Below, in pieces: positions 7,084 through 8,252 of a stretch of 8,252 nucleotides of DNA. The notes under the pieces were generated by a model that saw only the letters and a list, made by a program, of their open reading frames with translations, did not search any database and was not told the origin of the DNA. Every line of letters begins with the position of its first letter. Position 1 is the first letter of the stretch. This DNA is from Erysipelotrichaceae bacterium. GTDB lineage: Bacteria; Bacillota_I; Bacilli_A; Erysipelotrichales; Erysipelotrichaceae. The stretch covers positions 1 to 8,252 of the forward strand of contig JAHHRC010000057.1 of the NCBI GenBank assembly GCA_020026035.1, in the 5' to 3' direction. Made by a program: the position numbers and the translations under genes.

Positions 7084-7971
7084 TTAACCCTTCCGATCTG
7101 CACGATTGGCAATCACAATCGCCACAAACACAAGTACGCAACCAAACATCTCACGCACACTCAACTCTTGGTGTAAGAACACATACCCAGCAATCACAGA
7201 AAACACCGATTCCAAAGAAAGAATCATACTCGCCATAGAAGGATCTGCATCCTTTTGGCCAATAATCTGTAACGTATACCCAACACCACTCGAAATAACA
7301 CCAGCATACAAAAGTGGTACCATCGCCGCTTTAATACTCACAATACTTGGATGTTCAAACACAAACATTGGAATCAAACACAACAACCCTGCAACCGCAA
7401 ATTGTAAAAACGAAATCTGTACCGGATTCACCTTTTCCACAGCCGCATCAATAATCAAGATATGCACCGAAAACAACACCGAAGAAACAAGTACTAACAA
7501 GTCACCCTTTTGTACACCCGAATCAACACCATTCATACTCAAGAAGTAAAACCCAACAATTGCCGTACTTACCGCAACCCATAAAGACGTCTTAAAACGT
7601 TTCCCTTGAAACAATTGCATAATTGGCACAATTACAATATATAACGCCGTAATAAACCCAGTCTTCCCAACCGTGGTATACACAATTCCTCTTTGTTGAA
7701 ACATCGTCGCAATCGCTAACACACAACCACAACTCAAACCACCCTTAAGAAGAGCCGAACGATCCTTAACAACAACGCCTTCACTCTTATTCTTCGCATT
7801 TGTCACCTTCAATAGCGGCAATAACGCAATCGCCGCAATCAAATTACGCAAACACGTAAACGTCCACGCGCCAACATCATCCATCGCAACCGATTGGGCT
7901 ACAAACGCACAACCCCAAATCAATGACGTCACTAATAAAATCAAATTTCCCTTCGTCTTCTTCTTAACCAT
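7084..7971 (-). CDS. EamA-family (drug/metabolite transporter superfamily) permease
   Basis: A 295-aa protein of the usual EamA length, with about ten hydrophobic helices in two repeated halves (about 8-145 and 155-290). The first half opens with LVTSLIWGCAFVAQ. The second ends with the characteristic GYTLQIIGQK (231-240), then ASMILSLESVFSVIAGYVFL and a Glu/Leu-rich turn. The start ATG has GAGGAG 6 nt upstream. The gene begins 14 nt after the stop of the CDF-type gene, and its own end carries the ribosome site of the next gene, so it is within a transporter operon. Family members usually export amino acids, metabolites or drugs; nothing here fixes the substrate. Confidence 0.9.
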   Translation of the reverse strand: MVKKKTKGNLILLVTSLIWGCAFVAQSVAMDDVGAWTFTCLRNLIAAIALLPLLKVTNAKNKSEGVVVKDRSALLKGGLSCGCVLAIATMFQQRGIVYTTVGKTGFITALYIVIVPIMQLFQGKRFKTSLWVAVSTAIVGFYFLSMNGVDSGVQKGDLLVLVSSVLFSVHILIIDAAVEKVNPVQISFLQFAVAGLLCLIPMFVFEHPSIVSIKAAMVPLLYAGVISSGVGYTLQIIGQKDADPSMASMILSLESVFSVIAGYVFLHQELSVREMFGCVLVFVAIVIANRADRKG

Positions 7972-7985
7972 ATTCGACTCCTCTT

Positions 7986-8252
7986 CTATTCTTCAAAGCG
8001 TGGATCAAACGTAATCACTAGTTCGACACGCTTTTCATCTTGCAAAAACTCCGCCTCTATTCTATCGCGTATTTCCTCATTCGTGAAATGCGAATCAAAG
8101 CCAACCTCCACATCAAACACCAAATTCAAATGTGAACTCGTATTCACCAAACGAAAATCATGCATCGACACACCATCCAGCAAACAAAGCACATCACGCA
8201 CTCGCTTTTCATACGCTAGCGTCAATGGATCATGCAACTCAATTGGATCTAA
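7986..8252 (-). CDS. Cation diffusion facilitator (CDF) transporter, C-terminal cytoplasmic domain (cut by right window edge)
   Basis: Only the last 88 codons are visible; the frame is open through the right edge (it begins LDPIELHDPLT), so the membrane part lies outside. The visible piece resembles the CDF dimerisation domain: DPIE, a helix ending in CLLDGVSMHDFRLV, a strand LNLVFDVEVGFD, a helix EEIRDRIEAEF and a final strand ELVITFDPRF. In CDF proteins this metallochaperone-like fold binds Zn, Fe or Mn and controls transport. A TTG at 8235-8237 could be read as a start, but there is no ribosome site and the homology runs upstream of it. It is probably the first visible gene of the four-gene transporter operon, with 14 nt to the next start. 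The metal is unknown. Confidence 0.82.
   Translation of the reverse strand, partial: LDPIELHDPLTLAYEKRVRDVLCLLDGVSMHDFRLVNTSSHLNLVFDVEVGFDSHFTNEEIRDRIEAEFLQDEKRVELVITFDPRFEE

Noticed and set aside
7106..7549. 147-codon plus-strand open frame
   Set aside because: It is antisense to a clear EamA permease, has biased low-complexity composition (Thr/Asn/Ile) caused by the C/A-rich strand, and no recognisable domain.
7986..8237. A standalone 83-aa gene starting at TTG 8237
   Set aside because: The frame stays open to the window edge, with DPIE residues typical of CDF proteins before the TTG, so this is the tail of a larger gene.
1..8252. Defence system, mobile element or CRISPR array
   Set aside because: No transposase, integrase, nuclease, toxin-antitoxin or spaced repeats were found; all full genes belong to chaperone, transporter or DUF523 families.

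Overview
The window looks like chromosomal DNA from a low-GC Gram-positive bacterium (Bacillota). Strong AGGAG/GGAGG ribosome sites, a CIRCE heat-shock operator and the style of the proteins support this. Erysipelotrichia or a close relative is my best guess, but it rests on protein flavour, not on a marker gene. No rRNA, tRNA, CRISPR array, insertion sequence or phage gene was seen. The window is almost fully coding, and no gene-free stretch exceeds about 150 bases.

Left block, minus strand (1-2576). Three genes overlap end to start: a DUF523/TudS-like cysteine-rich protein, a complete ABC exporter half-transporter resembling CydD, and the N-terminal 125 codons of a partner half-transporter resembling CydC, cut by the left edge. 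The overlaps are 4 nt and 8 nt, so the set is almost certainly one translationally coupled operon encoding a heterodimeric exporter and a probable Fe-S desulfurase-family protein. Its likely promoter lies at 2600-2630.

Centre, plus strand (2577-4660). A 151-bp divergent intergenic region leads into htpG, the Hsp90 chaperone (630 aa). A near-perfect CIRCE operator (TTAGCAGTC-N9-GAGTGCTAA) sits between a sigma-A-type promoter and the ribosome site, so htpG is probably repressed by HrcA. A second, degenerate CIRCE-like copy lies exactly 31 bp upstream, over the promoter. A hairpin terminator follows htpG and can also serve the convergent minus-strand operon.

Right block, minus strand (4671-8252). 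Four tightly packed transporter genes are read leftwards: the C-terminal cytoplasmic domain of a cation diffusion facilitator (cut by the right edge), an EamA/DMT-family permease, and two tandem, diverged MFS permeases of the LacY/nucleoside-symporter-like type. Gaps are 14, 3 and 7 nt, so they are probably co-transcribed from a promoter outside the window. Substrates cannot be read from the sequence.

The plus strand is C- and A-rich in the lines sampled. Minus-strand genes use G/T-ending codons while htpG uses A/C-ending codons. This suggests the minus strand is the leading strand and htpG is transcribed head-on to replication. Gene content is otherwise conventional. The most informative element is the htpG control region.
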